Positions 27,456-36,600 of a stretch of 64,000 nucleotides of DNA are shown here, in pieces (the first letter of the stretch is position 1; every line of letters starts with the position of its first letter). The stretch comes from Clostridiales bacterium (GTDB lineage Bacteria; Bacillota; Clostridia; Christensenellales; Aristaeellaceae). A program made the position numbers and the translations under genes. The DNA lies in the NCBI GenBank assembly GCA_015056205.1, contig SVGS01000012.1, positions 1-64,000 on the forward strand, given 5' to 3'. Under the pieces are notes generated by a model. It had not been told where the DNA came from and ran no database searches. It worked only from the letters and a program-made list of their open reading frames with translations.

Positions 27456-27468
27456 TGACCTGAGGTCA
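27456..27468. promoter_or_regulatory. Palindromic operator-like site
   Basis: TGACCTGAGGTCA, a perfect 6-1-6 palindrome just downstream of the predicted start of transcription of the acidic repeat gene (about +5 to +17), the usual place for a repressor site. Confidence 0.5.
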
Positions 27469-27479
27469 GTGCCATCATG

Positions 27480-27508
27480 ATATCAGATATGTCTCAACCA
27501 TCTGTCAA
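27480..27508 (-). promoter_or_regulatory. Sigma-A promoter of the acidic repeat gene
   Basis: TTGACA, a 17-nt spacer and TGATAT on the minus strand, a near-consensus match. Confidence 0.8.
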
Positions 27509-27570
27509 TAATTATTACTTTTTTTTAACATTTTTCCAAACTTTTCTTGCGGTAACGTTTCCGGTCCGGC

Positions 27571-27599
27571 TTGAACCGGTTTCCCTTTTCCCGTATAAT
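27571..27599 (+). promoter_or_regulatory. Sigma-A promoter of the CapA-like gene
   Basis: TTGAAC, a 17-nt spacer and a perfect TATAAT. A 10-bp inverted repeat (TTCTGCGGCA / TGCCGCAGAA, 27602-27632) begins right at the expected start of the transcript. Confidence 0.8.
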
Positions 27600-27662
27600 G
27601 CTTCTGCGGCAGAAACCCGGCCTGCCGCAGAAATGAACCCATCACACTGCACGAGGTGTTCT

Positions 27663-28784
27663 ATGCGGAACCTGTCCAGACGGTTTTTCCTGATGCTCCT
27701 GTCCCTGGTCATCCTGCTGCCTGTCCTGTCCGCCGAAGCCTCCGGCTCCTGGCAGACCTTTACGGAATCCACGGTGCCGGACACGCTCGGCTTTCTGGTC
27801 CAGGAGTATACCGGCACGGTCACCGTCACCTTTCTGGGCGACTGCACGCTGGGAGGAGAGGAACGGTCGCGCAGCAGCGCTTCCGGATTCGTCCGGACCA
27901 TTGAAAAGAACGGTTACGGATGGCCTTTCCGGAATCTGCTGACGCTGACCGGTTCCGACGATCTGACCGTCGCGAATCTGGAAGGGGTTCTCTCGGACCG
28001 GGATCTGAAGAAGCACAGGGTCCGAAAGGAATATAACTTCATCGGCCCCTCCGCCTATACCCAAATCCTGCGGGAGGGTTCCGTTGAATGCGTTACCCTC
28101 GCGAATAATCATTCTCACGATTATGATACCGTCGGCTATCAGGATACCAAAGCGGCCCTTAAAGACGCGGGGATCGCCTATTTCGGAACCGACTGCCTCG
28201 CTGTATGGGAAAACGAGGACGGTCTCCTGATCGGTTTTCTCGGCGTTTCCGGCTCCCTCTCCGGAAACCGGGCCAAAGACTATCAGAAAAAAGCGGAGCT
28301 GCTGAAAAGCATCGGCTGCTCCGCCATCATCACCGTCATGCACGCCGGGACGGAATATGAATACACGCCGGACGCTTATCAGGAGCAGATTGTCTCCCAG
28401 GCCGTCAAGGCCGGCTGCTGCCTGGTGGTCGGTCACCATCCCCACGTCATTCACGGTTTCAATATTGTGGAAGGGATTCCCGTAGCCTACAGCCTCGGCA
28501 ACTGCTCCTTCGGAGGCAATGCCCGTCCGCGGGATTTCGACGCGCTGGCGCTGCGGGCGGATCTGCATTTCGAGGAGGGCATCCTGACCGGCACAACCCT
28601 CCACTTTTATCCTCTTTCCATTTCCGGAAGCTCCCGGACCAATGATTACTCGCCCGTTTTTCTGAAAGGCGCGGAGGCGGAACGGGTGCTGCGGAAAATG
28701 ACGGATTCCACCGGCTTTGACCTCGGCTCCTTTGATGAATCGGCCGGAGCGGTCATTACCGTTCCGGCGCTGTCAGCCGATTAA
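27663..28784 (+). CDS. CapA-family secreted protein
   Basis: A 373-residue exported protein of the CapA/PgsA family (metallophosphatase fold linked to poly-gamma-glutamate or capsule formation). A signal peptide covers ~1-25. Family motifs run in order: TVTFLGDCTLGG, DLTVANLEGVL, LANNHSHDYDTVGYQDT, VMHAGTEYEYTP, VVGHHPHVIHGF and AYSLGNCSFGG. No capB/capC-like ligase genes are adjacent, so a polymer role is not shown. The ATG at 27663 has GAGGTG upstream and precedes the signal peptide. The 3' end overlaps the convergent DUF3990 gene by 12 bp. Confidence 0.88.
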   Translation: MRNLSRRFFLMLLSLVILLPVLSAEASGSWQTFTESTVPDTLGFLVQEYTGTVTVTFLGDCTLGGEERSRSSASGFVRTIEKNGYGWPFRNLLTLTGSDDLTVANLEGVLSDRDLKKHRVRKEYNFIGPSAYTQILREGSVECVTLANNHSHDYDTVGYQDTKAALKDAGIAYFGTDCLAVWENEDGLLIGFLGVSGSLSGNRAKDYQKKAELLKSIGCSAIITVMHAGTEYEYTPDAYQEQIVSQAVKAGCCLVVGHHPHVIHGFNIVEGIPVAYSLGNCSFGGNARPRDFDALALRADLHFEEGILTGTTLHFYPLSISGSSRTNDYSPVFLKGAEAERVLRKMTDSTGFDLGSFDESAGAVITVPALSAD

Positions 28785-29297
28785 CCGCTCCAGTTCCCGG
28801 GCAAACGCTTCCTGATAGGCTTTCTGTTCTTTTTCCATCTCATCGGATGAAATGCGGCTGATCCGCTCCGCTCCGGTCCAGCGAAGCTGAGAGGCCGCTT
28901 TTTCTGTCTTGATCACGACCTGGGTATATTCCGGCCCGATCAGGAGCAGCCGCATCGCAGTCTCCGGCTCCAGCAAACCGCTGCTGATCATTCCCAGCGT
29001 ATCAAAAATCGTGTCGTTGGCAATCGGCCCCAGCACCACATCCACCGCCAGGCCGTCCTTCAACCTGCGGTTCTGAAAAATATACTGAAACCATTCCTGA
29101 TTCCGGGTGAACCGGTGAATCAGAAGCCCCCGCTCATCCAGTTCGTATTCATTCACCACCGCGTTGTTCCCGGCCCAGCGGCGGGTAAAATCCCGGTCCG
29201 GCGTCAGATAGAAGCCCCATCCGAAGTCCGCGTTTTTCCGTCCGTGATGGATATCCGGATTCCGGATCTCCCGGTCGCTCGTATGATACAGCTTCAT
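28773..29297 (-). CDS. DUF3990 protein, ADP-ribosyltransferase-like
   Basis: A 174-residue cytoplasmic protein. The N-terminal ~120 residues fit DUF3990 (LYHTSDREIRNPDIHHGRKN, DFGWGFYLTPDRDFTRRWA, VNEYELDE), a family with a predicted ADP-ribosyltransferase-like fold. In many gut Firmicutes it is encoded with a small DUF3791 partner in toxin-antitoxin-like pairs; I find no such partner here. Start ATG 29297 has GGAG close by, and a GTG one codon earlier is also open. It converges with capA. Confidence 0.7.
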   Translation of the reverse strand: MKLYHTSDREIRNPDIHHGRKNADFGWGFYLTPDRDFTRRWAGNNAVVNEYELDERGLLIHRFTRNQEWFQYIFQNRRLKDGLAVDVVLGPIANDTIFDTLGMISSGLLEPETAMRLLLIGPEYTQVVIKTEKAASQLRWTGAERISRISSDEMEKEQKAYQEAFARELERLIG

Positions 29298-29423
29298 CAC
29301 TCCGTCTGTTCTCCCCTCTCCTTCCGCAACCGAATCACGGTAAACAGCTGCGTCCGCTACCTGCTTTTTTCCCCGGCCGCTTTCATCCGCGCTCCGCGGA
29401 ATCCACTTTGCCGGGAAAAGCTG

Positions 29424-29684
29424 TCAGCCGGCGTACCGGTTCTCCGTCCATCCGTACCGGCCGTACGCTTCCCCGCTCCGGCCCGACGCGGCCTGCGCCT
29501 GCCAGGGAGCCCATTCGCCCGGACGATAGCGGCAATCCCCGGCCCGGGCCACCTTCATCCCGTTCCGCGCGCGGTCCCACTCCGCCATGAAGGCGGACGG
29601 ATCCGGCCGGTTGAACATCATCTGATCCATCTCCTGCCGGTCCGGCATGGCATACGGATAATACGTTATCCTGCTGTTTTCCAT
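29424..29684 (-). CDS. Small protein co-transcribed with lexA
   Basis: An 86-residue, Trp/Tyr/Arg-rich protein (MENSRITYYPYAMPDRQE at the N-terminus, GRYGWTENRYAG at the C-terminus) with no membrane segment. I do not recognise it. It starts 18 bp after lexA with a GGGAGG site, so it should be induced with lexA after DNA damage. Small lexA-linked genes in Firmicutes often encode division inhibitors, but this one lacks the membrane helix or LysM domain of YneA. Confidence 0.55.
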   Translation of the reverse strand: MENSRITYYPYAMPDRQEMDQMMFNRPDPSAFMAEWDRARNGMKVARAGDCRYRPGEWAPWQAQAASGRSGEAYGRYGWTENRYAG

Positions 29685-29702
29685 CTGTCTTTCCTCCCTC
29701 AC

Positions 29703-30320
29703 TCACAGGTCCTTCAGCACTTTGATGGCTACGCCCTGAATCTCAAACTCCCGGCCGAACATCCGTTCTTCCGGATCCCAGCCGCTGTTCTCCGCCCACA
29801 GAAAATACCCTTCGTCATCCCGGCACAGTCGCTTCACCGTGCTCCCGGAACCCCGGATATAAGCCAGCACGATATCGTCCACCCGGGCGGACTTCCCGGC
29901 CGCGCAGATGATCACATCCCCGCTGTCGATCCCGGCGTCCACCATGGACTCCCCCGAAACCTTCTGAACGGAAAACTCCCCTTTCCGCCCGTCCACGAAA
30001 AACGGCGGAATGGATACGATGGATTCAACCACCCCGTCCACCTCGTTCGGCGCGCCGGCCGCCGTGGCCTCGGCATAGGTCTTCGCCAGCCGGGGATTCA
30101 GATCGATCTTGTCCAGCAGGGCGGTCCGGATCTCCCCCTTCTCGTACTGAATCATCCCCAGCCGGTCCATCGCCTTCAGATAGCCGTACGCCCCGGAGCG
30201 GCTCATGGTAAACTCCCGCGCGATCTCCGCGGTGCTGGGCGTCGCGCCGCCGTTGGCCATCGCGTATTCCTCCGCAAAAGCCTTGATCCGCTTCATCAGC
30301 TCCTGATCCTTTGACCGCAT
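29703..30320 (-). CDS. lexA: LexA repressor
   Basis: SOS repressor and self-cleaving S24 peptidase. The 205-residue product has a winged-helix N-terminus (~1-65), an Ala88-Gly89 pair suitable as cleavage site, catalytic Ser125 (VSGESMVDAG) and the general-base Lys near 163 (STVKRL). The upstream perfect palindrome with core GAAC-N4-GTTC matches the Gram-positive SOS box, so it should repress itself. The wing helix sequence (TMSRSGAYGYLKAMDRLG) differs from Bacillus LexA. The small Tyr-rich gene follows in the operon. Confidence 0.9.
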   Translation of the reverse strand: MRSKDQELMKRIKAFAEEYAMANGGATPSTAEIAREFTMSRSGAYGYLKAMDRLGMIQYEKGEIRTALLDKIDLNPRLAKTYAEATAAGAPNEVDGVVESIVSIPPFFVDGRKGEFSVQKVSGESMVDAGIDSGDVIICAAGKSARVDDIVLAYIRGSGSTVKRLCRDDEGYFLWAENSGWDPEERMFGREFEIQGVAIKVLKDL

Positions 30321-30334
30321 GTCCGTCCTCCGTT

Positions 30335-30391
30335 CTATCGTGAACAGCTGTTCACGATAGATATATTAGCACCTTTTTTCCGCTTTTTCAA
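30335..30391 (-). promoter_or_regulatory. lexA promoter and SOS box
   Basis: TTGAAA (30386-30391), a 17-nt spacer and TAATAT (30363-30368), followed at the start of transcription by a perfect 26-bp palindrome (30335-30360) centred on GAACAGCTGTTC. That core fits the CGAAC-N4-GTTCG type LexA box. Confidence 0.85.
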
Positions 30392-30401
30392 GAGGGAAAT
30401 C

Positions 30402-30435
30402 AAAAAAGCCGGGAGCCTTTTCCGGGCTTCCCGAC
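30402..30435 (-). terminator. trpS terminator
   Basis: A GC-rich stem (about 10 bp, one bulged A) with a short loop, then TTTTTT on the minus strand, between trpS and the lexA promoter. Confidence 0.85.
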
Positions 30436-30461
30436 TTTCCTGATTCCGGTCGATTCGTCTG

Positions 30462-31574
30462 TCAGATGCCGGTTTCCTTCAGCATCTTCTCCCATTCTTT
30501 GATAATGGACCGGTCTTCAAAATAATTGATCCGCATCGCCTGCCGCACCCGGGCCAGGGTCGCATTGGTCTTTTCCACTGCCCGCGCCGTGCCGGCCTGA
30601 ATGATCTCATACACCGCGCCGATATCCTTTTCCCACTTCGCGCGCTCCTCGCGGATGGGAGAAAGCGTTTCCTCGAGCACCTGAATCAGGAACTTTTTGC
30701 AGGTGCCGTCTCCCAGGCCGCCCCGGCGATAATGATCCTTCATTTCCTCCAGATTCGCGTAATCCGGCAGATAGCGGCTGAAATGCTCATCCGTGCACAG
30801 CGCGTCCAGATAAGTGAACACGACGTTCCCTTCCGTATGGCCCGGATCCTCAATTTTCAGGTGCTGAGGATCGGTAAACATTTTCCCGTTGACCTGTTTC
30901 TTCACGGTCTTGGCATTGTCGGACAAATAGATGCAGTTCCCCAGGCTCTTGCTCATCTTGGCCTTGCCGTCCACGCCGGGCAGGCGGCGCTGCGTCTCGT
31001 TTTCGGGAATCATGGCCTTCGGCAGCACCAGCGTTTCCCCATAGGTTTTGTTGAACTTCTCCACGATCTCCCGGGTCTGCTCGATCATGGGCAGCTGATC
31101 CTCTCCCACCGGCACCACCGTCGCGTCAAAAGCGGTAATATCAGCCGCCTGGGAGACGGGATAGGTAAAGAAGCCGGCTGGAAGGCCTTCATCCGCAAAG
31201 CCCCGCATCTGAATTTCCGCTTTGACCGTGGGATTGCGGCTCAGCCGCGCGGTCGTGACCAGATTCAGGTAGTAGAAAGTCAGCGCGTGCAGCGCCGGAA
31301 GGGCTGACTGAATGCAGATGGTCGTCTTCTCCGGATCAATGCCGACCGAGAGATAATCCAGCACCACGTTGATAATGTTCTCCCGGATTTTCCCCGGATT
31401 ATCCGCGTTGTCCGTCAGCGCCTGATCATCCGCGATCAGAATATTGATTTCGTCAAATTTTCCGGAGTTCTGCAGCTCCACCCGGCGCTTCAGGCTGCCC
31501 ACATAGTGGCCGAGATGCAGCCGGCCTGTCGGCCGGTCTCCGGTCAGAATGATCTGTTTCTGTGCTTCGCTCAT
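30462..31574 (-). CDS. trpS: Tryptophanyl-tRNA synthetase
   Basis: Class I aminoacyl-tRNA synthetase charging tRNA-Trp. The 370-residue product has the HIGH motif as [10 protein letters not shown] and the KMSKS motif ([11 protein letters not shown]), plus [14 protein letters not shown]. The ATG at 31574 ([10 protein letters not shown]) is preferred over an open stretch 14 codons longer because of the GGAAGAG site. No T-box leader is visible in the 206-bp upstream gap. Confidence 0.94.
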   Translation of the reverse strand: MSEAQKQIILTGDRPTGRLHLGHYVGSLKRRVELQNSGKFDEINILIADDQALTDNADNPGKIRENIINVVLDYLSVGIDPEKTTICIQSALPALHALTFYYLNLVTTARLSRNPTVKAEIQMRGFADEGLPAGFFTYPVSQAADITAFDATVVPVGEDQLPMIEQTREIVEKFNKTYGETLVLPKAMIPENETQRRLPGVDGKAKMSKSLGNCIYLSDNAKTVKKQVNGKMFTDPQHLKIEDPGHTEGNVVFTYLDALCTDEHFSRYLPDYANLEEMKDHYRRGGLGDGTCKKFLIQVLEETLSPIREERAKWEKDIGAVYEIIQAGTARAVEKTNATLARVRQAMRINYFEDRSIIKEWEKMLKETGI

Positions 31575-31780
31575 ATTCTCTTCCGTCCTTTCCGTCCAAT
31601 GGCGGTATTCTATCACAGTTTCCCGGATTAATCCAGCTTCGCGGGAAATCCCCCATAAGCTTTCCGGGAAAATTTCCTGATATTCTCTTTGAAAAATCTC
31701 CGCTCCGTCTTGGGAAGGCTCCGGTTCCGCCTTGCCGGCCCGGCCCCGAACAGCAGGTTGGTTCCGGTTTGTTTCCCCGC

Positions 31781-32746
31781 TTACCGTTTGTTTTCCGGCC
31801 GCAGCTCCCCGGAAAAGCGAAGCAGAATCTCATTGGCAGGTTTTCCGTAGGTGCAGTATCCGTTCTGATCCGGTCCCGTCTGTTCCGGGTAGAGCCGGGT
31901 CGCGCTCCAGTCCCACCATCCGGTTCCCCGAATCCACGGATTCGCCTTCAGCGCCGCGATGAACGCCTCATACCAGCGCGCCTGGGTTTCCGGATCCGTG
32001 CCTTCCCCGAAACGCCAGTCATTGGGACGGGTGTCGCTCTTTTTCCGGGAGGGGCATCCGCATTCCATGAACAGGAAAGGCTTTCCTTCCCGTTCACAGA
32101 CGGAGCGGATTCTCACAAAATTCTCCTCCAGCTGATGGATCGGATAGTATCCGGAGGATGAGATCAGATCCAGCGCGTCCCACCAGGACACATTGCCTTC
32201 CTGATACTTGTCGCAATTATAGGTAATCGGTCCGTGGTAAATTGCCCGCACGCGCGCGATCAGATGCCGCCATTCCTTTTCCCGGCTGTCCGTGCCGACC
32301 GTTTCGCATCCGATGCACAGCATGTCCGTCCGGTTTTCCTCCGCCATTCCGGCCACGCGGCAGACATGTTCTTCCCAGGAGGCAAACCATTCCGCCCATC
32401 CGGGTTCCGTAGGAACGTCCTGATCAAAAAAGCGGATGTAAGCCCGCCAGTAGCCGTCTCTGCAATTGACCATCGCTTTCAGAATCACGCGCAGCCCGAG
32501 CCGTCCGGCTTCCGCGCAGACCGCCCGGACATCCTGCTCATCCATCACGTCCGGATGTTCCGAATCAATCCGGGTGGAATAGGTATGATCCTGCCAGGCG
32601 CACACCGGCAGAATGATCGCGTTGCAGCCGGTCGTCCTTTTCATCTCCGCCAGGGACCACTTCCAGCCGTTCCCCTGCGTAAAGCCTCTTTTTTCACAGA
32701 ATCCCCAGGTATACGCATTCAGAAACACCTCGCCGGCCTGTTTCAT
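31781..32746 (-). CDS. Glycoside hydrolase, GH113-like (beta-mannanase type)
   Basis: A 321-residue TIM-barrel hydrolase without a signal peptide, so probably cytoplasmic, acting on imported oligosaccharides. The region [16 protein letters not shown] opens the barrel. [11 protein letters not shown] and [11 protein letters not shown] place the likely acid/base and nucleophile glutamates, which fits GH113 endo-beta-1,4-mannanase relatives. Substrate is an inference from the family. It has its own sigma-A promoter. Confidence 0.72.
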   Translation of the reverse strand: MKQAGEVFLNAYTWGFCEKRGFTQGNGWKWSLAEMKRTTGCNAIILPVCAWQDHTYSTRIDSEHPDVMDEQDVRAVCAEAGRLGLRVILKAMVNCRDGYWRAYIRFFDQDVPTEPGWAEWFASWEEHVCRVAGMAEENRTDMLCIGCETVGTDSREKEWRHLIARVRAIYHGPITYNCDKYQEGNVSWWDALDLISSSGYYPIHQLEENFVRIRSVCEREGKPFLFMECGCPSRKKSDTRPNDWRFGEGTDPETQARWYEAFIAALKANPWIRGTGWWDWSATRLYPEQTGPDQNGYCTYGKPANEILLRFSGELRPENKR

Positions 32747-32855
32747 CTGTCCGCTCCTCCGTTCCGTTTGTCTGTGCCTTCCCTCTCCGGCCCTTCGCAG
32801 TCCGGATTCTTCCCGTCCCGCTCCGCCGGCCGCTGTTTCGCTCTGTTTGCCCGAT

Positions 32856-32884
32856 AATATATAATATCTTCAGCGGTTTGGCAA
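32856..32884 (-). promoter_or_regulatory. Promoter of the GH113-like gene
   Basis: TTGCCA, a 17-nt spacer and TATATT on the minus strand, ~110 nt upstream of the start. Confidence 0.65.
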
Positions 32885-32927
32885 CAGGAAATGAATCAAA
32901 GCTTTCGACCTTAAGCTGACGTTTATA

Positions 32928-33470
32928 TCAAATAACAGTACTGCAGAAATCAATGATTTCCTGCCTTCTTGGAATAATGTCTTCTTTATGTTCCACGGAG
33001 CATAAGCCCAGATGTCCCGACGAAACAATTTCCAGATGCCCGTAAAAATGTTCAATGCTTGAAATGATCCTTTCACATTCCTTCATGCCCGGACCGGTTC
33101 GCAGAGCAATGGAATATCCTTTTTCCCCTGCGGGAATCGTGGCATGCGGCTCATGCGTGTTGCACCAGGGTGTGCATCTGTCAATGAAGGCCTTGAACTG
33201 TCCCGGAATATCCGCCCAATAGGAAGGCGAAACACAGATAATGACATCCGCCCGCTCAAATTCCTTCATGATTACGGGAACATCATCCTCGAGGATGCAT
33301 TTTGCGGAAAGATGACAAGACCGGCATCCTCTGCAGAATCCAAACTGATAATCGTCAATACAGATGGTTTTGACCGTCATTTTTTCAGACAGCTGTGCTG
33401 AAACGATCCGGGTTATTTCTGCCGTTGCGCCGGTCTTCACCGGACTGCAATTGATTATGAGTGCTTTCAT
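32928..33470 (-). CDS. Flavodoxin-fold NAD(P)H-dependent oxidoreductase
   Basis: A 180-residue FMN-binding reductase of the NADPH-dependent FMN reductase/multimeric flavodoxin type. The FMN phosphate loop NCSPVKTGATAEI is at the N-terminus, CRGCRSCHLSAKC supplies a Cys-rich segment typical of the WrbA/iron-sulfur flavoprotein-like group, and SPSYWADIPGQFKAFIDR is the second flavin loop. ATG 33470 with AGGAAG is chosen over a longer frame. An extended -10 (TGGTATGAT, 33539-33547) lies upstream. Confidence 0.85.
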   Translation of the reverse strand: MKALIINCSPVKTGATAEITRIVSAQLSEKMTVKTICIDDYQFGFCRGCRSCHLSAKCILEDDVPVIMKEFERADVIICVSPSYWADIPGQFKAFIDRCTPWCNTHEPHATIPAGEKGYSIALRTGPGMKECERIISSIEHFYGHLEIVSSGHLGLCSVEHKEDIIPRRQEIIDFCSTVI

Positions 33471-33602
33471 CTTGCTTCCTACCCCGCAGTCAGGCATTTC
33501 AAAAATCCGCGATGATCCCTTCCGGCCATCTCCCAAAGATCATACCATATTTTCGATAAAAGCGGGAGAAAAAGCGGGGAATATCCGTATCTTTGGGTGG
33601 AA

Positions 33603-36600
33603 CTAATCGAAACATGCTCCTCCGTTATTCATCAGGAGACTGGCTCCCGACGGCGTAAAATACTCCTGCTCTTCCGTATAACGCCTTCCGGGAATGCCGG
33701 CCGGTTTCTGATCTTCCGGAATCTTCTCTCTCTCCCACAGGCTGCTGATCAACGCCGTCTGATCCTCATAGATCAGCTGCTCCCCACGGACATATCCCAG
33801 GCTGTCGTCCTCCGTCCAGTAGTATCGGCAGATTTCTCCGCCGGCCGTATAAGCCGGCAGATTGCTGACCGTCGCCATCCACCCGCTTCGCTCATACAGC
33901 AGGACCGGCAGAATCATTCCCTCCTGATTCCACAGCGTCAGCCGGACCCGTTTAGGTCTCATGCCGCTTATGTTTCCTTCATCATTCCAGATTTTCCGAA
34001 CGCGCAGAGTAACCGGTATCCCGGTTCTCTCCCGGTTTCCTTCCGCTCCCTCTGCTGCCGGGGGTTGCTCGGAAGCCGTTTTTGTGCTTTTCCCGTTTAC
34101 CGTCCCGGAAGCAGTCTTTGTGCTTCCCGCTCGTCCGCTGCTCCCTGCTTTTCCGCCGCCGTTTCCGGCATTTCCGGCAGGGACTGTATTCTGGGAGCCA
34201 TTGTTATTTGTGTTTTCCGCGCCATAGACGATCTGGTTCCCAATCCCTGTTCCGTTTACAGCCGAACCCGAGCCGGAAAAGTTTCCGGAGGCAGTGTAGT
34301 TTCCTGTTCCGGACGCCTGACCGGAGTTGTTATTACTGCCTGTTCCCGAAGCACCTCCGCTGTTTCCGGTTCCCGTGTTATTTCCGTTGCTTCCGGTTCC
34401 CGTGTTATTGCCATTGCTTCCAGTTTCCGAATTGTTACCGTTCTCCTGTCCACCCGAATTCCCGCCGGTTGTTTCGGAGCCCTGGCCGTTGCCGGACCCC
34501 TGTTCGCTGCCCGAACCCTGACCGCTGCCGGACCCCTGTTCATTCCCCGAACCCTGTTCGTTACCTGAACCCTGGCCGTTGCCGGACCCCTGTTCGTTGC
34601 CTGAACCCTGACCACTGCCCGAGCCCTGTTCGTTGCCGGAAGTCCGGGAATAGGTATTCACAAAGGAAACAGCCTGAATACTCTCGTCAATCAGCACAGT
34701 CCTGTTCCCGGAAGAATCGTCGTTTACCGTTCCGTTTCCGGTGCTGATCAGCATAAAACCTGTCGTTTCCAGGTTGTCTTCGGTAAAGGTGATCCTGCTT
34801 CCGACAGGAAGATTCTCCATCAACCAGGTAAGAGGATCTGTCAATCCGTCTCCGGTACAGGCATCATCCCCGGTGAATGTCAGCGTCCCGGTTTCGGCTG
34901 AAACGGCCCGGATTCTGAAATCTTTCGGAACATGATCTGTTCCGCCAAACCTTGCTGTCAGGGTAATCGATCGGGTCATTCTGACAGTGTTTGTATAGTT
35001 CAGATTCATCGGTGTCTGGCTTGTTTGTCCTGCCGCTACCGTGAATGTCTGGCTCCTGGCTTTCTCTCCTGTCGGCATCTGAAAGCCGTAGGGGGCTTTT
35101 GTCTGGACAAAATAGTATTCCCCGGGTTCCAGTTCATCCATCGTAATCTGCCCATTTTCATCAGATACCAGAGGAGCCACGTTAACCTTCCGGTCATTCT
35201 CATTGGATTCCGGCATCGCAAGCAGCCCGCTTGCAGGCTTTCCCTTGTTCCCATCAATCCGATACAAATCGAATTCCGCCCCAGCCAGCGGATTTCCGCT
35301 GCTGTCTTTTACGGTAAATATTACGCTTCCCTTTGCTTCCGGCTGATTGGTCATCTCAAGCGTGAACGTTTGTTCGGCTGACTGCCCGGCCTTCACCTCA
35401 AATGTTCCTGTTCTTCTGTCCATCGCATCCGGCAGAACATAGCCGGTCGGCGCTTTTGTTTCCGCGAAATAGTATGAGCCCGGTTCCAGGTTGCCGACAG
35501 TGATCTTTCCCACTGCATCGGTGATCAGTACAGCTGTATTAACCTTCCGGTCTTCCTCATTCCCCGTAACAAGATAGAAATCAAATTCTGCGTCGTTCAG
35601 CGGTTCATTTCCGTTCAGAGCTTTCAGTGTCAGCGTAACGCTTCCTTTCGTCTCCAGCTGGTTCGTCATGACAACATTCAGCATCTGAACTGCACTCTGT
35701 CCCGCCGCTATGCTGCATTCTCCGCTCTTCGCCGCGTTCCCCGTAGGCAGCACATATCCACTCGGCGCATTGGTTTCAGCAAAATAGTACGTTCCCGGAT
35801 TCAGATCACTGATCGTTATCTGCCCCTGAGCATTGGTTGTCAAAGTTCCGTCATTGATCTTCAGATCGTTTTCTTCTCCGCTTCCTACCCGATACAGCTC
35901 AAACTCTGCTCCCGGCAGTGCCATATCCCCACCTGCAACTTTCAGAGTCAGAACGATTGTTCCCTTCGCCTCCGCCTGATTGCTCATCTCAATTTCCATC
36001 GGCTGAAGTACTGCCTGCCCCGCTGGAACGCTGCAAGTCACGCTCCTCGCCGCGTCCTCTGTCGGCAGCACATATCCACTCGGCGCTCCGGTTTCAACAA
36101 AATAGTACATTCCCGGATCCAGACAGCTGACCGTAATCTGTCCATGATCATCTGTTATCAGAGTTCCGTCATTGATCTTCAGATCGTTTCCTTCTCCGCT
36201 TCCTTCCCGATACAGCTCAAACTCTGCTCCCTGCAGTGCCATATCCCCACCTGCAACTTTCAGAGTCAGAACGATTGTTCCCTTCGCTTCCGGCTGATTG
36301 GTCATCTCAATTTCCATCGGCTGCAGTACTGCCTGCCCCGCTGGAACGCTGCGAGTCACGCTCCTCGCCGCGTCCTCCGTCGGCAGCACATATCCGTTTG
36401 GCGCTCCGGTTTCAACGAAATAGTACGTTCCCGGGTTCAGATCACTGACTGTAATCTGTCCCTGAGCATCTGTTGTCAAAGTTTCATCATTGATTTTCTG
36501 GTAGTTCTCTTCTTCGGTTCTTTTCCCATACAGCTCAAATTTCGCTCCCGGCAGCCCCGTGCTTCCGCCTTCAACCTTCAAGGTCAGAACGATTGTTCCC

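Noticed and set aside
31575-31780. Possible T-box leader for trpS
   Set aside because: The antiterminator motif (AGGGTGG-ACCGCG type) and a terminator before the start are absent. Only a loose TTTCCCG/CGGGAAA stem is seen.
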